From Hybos culiciformis (Eukaryota > Arthropoda > Insecta > Diptera > Hybotidae), in the NCBI GenBank assembly GCA_964007475.1, contig OZ023273.1, forward strand, positions 81,446,598 through 81,510,597: DNA of 64,000 nt. The letters run 5' to 3'. Shown piece by piece: positions 62,943 through 64,000 of this stretch (within the stretch, counting starts at the first letter, position 1; the number at the start of each line of letters is the position of its first letter). The translations under genes were made by a program, and so were the position numbers. Under the pieces are notes generated by a model, which saw only the letters and a list, made by a program, of their open reading frames with translations, was not told the DNA's origin and did no database searches.

Positions 62943-64000
62943 GTAAGTTCGACATGATGTTAGTTTTGTTTTTCGTATTAATAGCTACGTCTATAATATA
63001 AAGGCGATTTGGACGAAAAAAAGTAAAAAAAAAAAGTTTACCGAAATTGATAGCTCCGGAGAAATGAAGATTACCTTACCTGGGCTTATGGTTAGGTTCT
63101 CTACGGCTCAAAATATTTCAAAATTTTTAAGAAGAAAACTTTAGGCGTATTAAGCGATTTTTATGGAAGAAAACTTTATGGATTCGCGTCACCGACCTGC
63201 TATTTATATTTTGTACTGGTTCTACGCAGCGCATAACATGTTTTGACTAATAAATAAATCATATATAAAAATATATGTAATTGTCGCTCGGAGTCCCGTT
63301 AGATGTGAAAACTAGACTAATGTTAACGCAAATACTTTTGTGTGTAATACACGTTTCAACCTGAAGTGGAGACAGAATTTAGTGGAATTAAATTTTTTTT
63401 TTTTTATTATATCCTTCCCAACAACAAAACAGTACGTATAACAAAAGAAACTAATTTTCTGAAAATGATTGACTTAATATTTAAACTAATCCGAAATATC
63501 TGTTAATACGAAGACAGTAAAATTTTAATAATTTTCCACAATTCACACAACTCTATACTCAATGTTAACATGTTTTTATAATAGCTAGTTTGCTTAATTA
63601 ATATAAATTTTCATTCATTATCATAAAATTTATATGCCACTATCGGAATTTTAATAATTGTACATACATTAATAAAATCAAACAAGAAAACCAAAAACGC
63701 ATTCTCTTCTAATATTCATCTTTACTTCATCATTATTAATTCTATATAAATGTTTGTATATATTTGCTTATAAGAAGCATGCTAGTCCTTAATTGATAAT
63801 AAATAAAACAAAATATTACTTGTTGTATGGTTAAAATAACATTGTTTTTAACATTATGTTGATAGATAATAAATTATATAATATATGTAGATACGATGGA
63901 TATAGATTTTCTTATTAAAATTGATATGTTTTTTTTTTTTTTCAATTATAGTTTTTATATTCCTATGTTTGTAGGATCGGCGACGGGTGTTTAAATATAA
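62943..64000. other. putative intron or intergenic DNA to window end
   Basis: 62990-63400 is more complex in sequence than the rest but has no long frame. The remainder is AT-rich. No repeat ends recognised. Confidence 0.4.

Overview
This window looks like TE-dense, gene-poor DNA from an insect-like arthropod nuclear genome. The base composition is very AT-rich, with long homopolymers. Reading frames are short and broken, and candidate introns have GT...AG ends. The repeats belong to groups common in arthropods: Jockey, CR1-like and LOA/R1-like LINEs, Penelope, CsRn1-like and mdg1-like LTR elements, hAT, PIF/Harbinger, Helitron and TA-target MITEs. No bacterial features (operons, Shine-Dalgarno sites, CRISPR) are seen. 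The species cannot be named from the sequence.

Layout: 1-4250 is a Jockey-like LINE on the minus strand with an intact three-knuckle ORF1, split by a TA-target MITE. 4422-5079 is a broken Harbinger transposase and 5403-6033 a short hAT. 7178-10624 is a Penelope-like element (RT plus GIY-YIG) with a second, truncated copy facing it head to head; hammerhead-like motifs lie in both tails. 10795-11387 and 28900-29926 hold pieces of unclassified transposon-like proteins. 11454-12143 plus 19042-20070 is a LOA/R1-like LINE split by a 6.9-kb hAT (12144-19041, target duplication AATCTAAG). That hAT itself contains a MITE, a tRNA-like sequence, a 3-kb LINE and a hairpin with a hammerhead-like loop. 20581-22197 is another hAT with a foldback inside. 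22665-25600 is a CR1-like LINE (PHD-finger ORF1) carrying a striking palindromic array at 24100-24981.

From 25.6 to 40 kb come a MITE, a Helitron helicase fragment, a LOA-like RT tail, a hAT, a deleted second copy of the 13-16 kb LINE, and a CsRn1-like LTR element (32435-39055). The LTR element was opened by a 4.2-kb insertion (8-bp duplication TGAAGATG) that holds another LINE, itself hit by two adjacent hATs sharing one target. 40844-45485 is an LTR element with a tRNA-Arg-type primer site and no visible coding content. 45.5-48 kb is a cluster of MITEs, tandem repeats, foldbacks and a GC-rich block. 48160-55557 is a 7.4-kb hAT (duplication ATTTCAGA) with an intron-containing transposase pseudogene, a nested spliced gene and a nested element with AGTAGT repeats. 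55.6-64 kb is TE-poor. It holds a second palindromic array (58638-59536) and the only plausible host coding pieces: an unidentified exon at 57501-57899 (minus) and a possible signal-peptide first exon at 62852-62942 (plus).

The best candidates for something undescribed are the palindromic-word arrays at 24.1-25.0, 42.4-42.9 and 58.6-59.5 kb, with a related block at 46.7-47.1 kb. Each repeats a short near-perfect palindrome about every 60 bp. The ones at 24, 46 and 59 kb have a GC-rich core, and the words differ between families. No cellular pathway can be reconstructed; the genes here act in their own element's mobility, and nearly all are broken.
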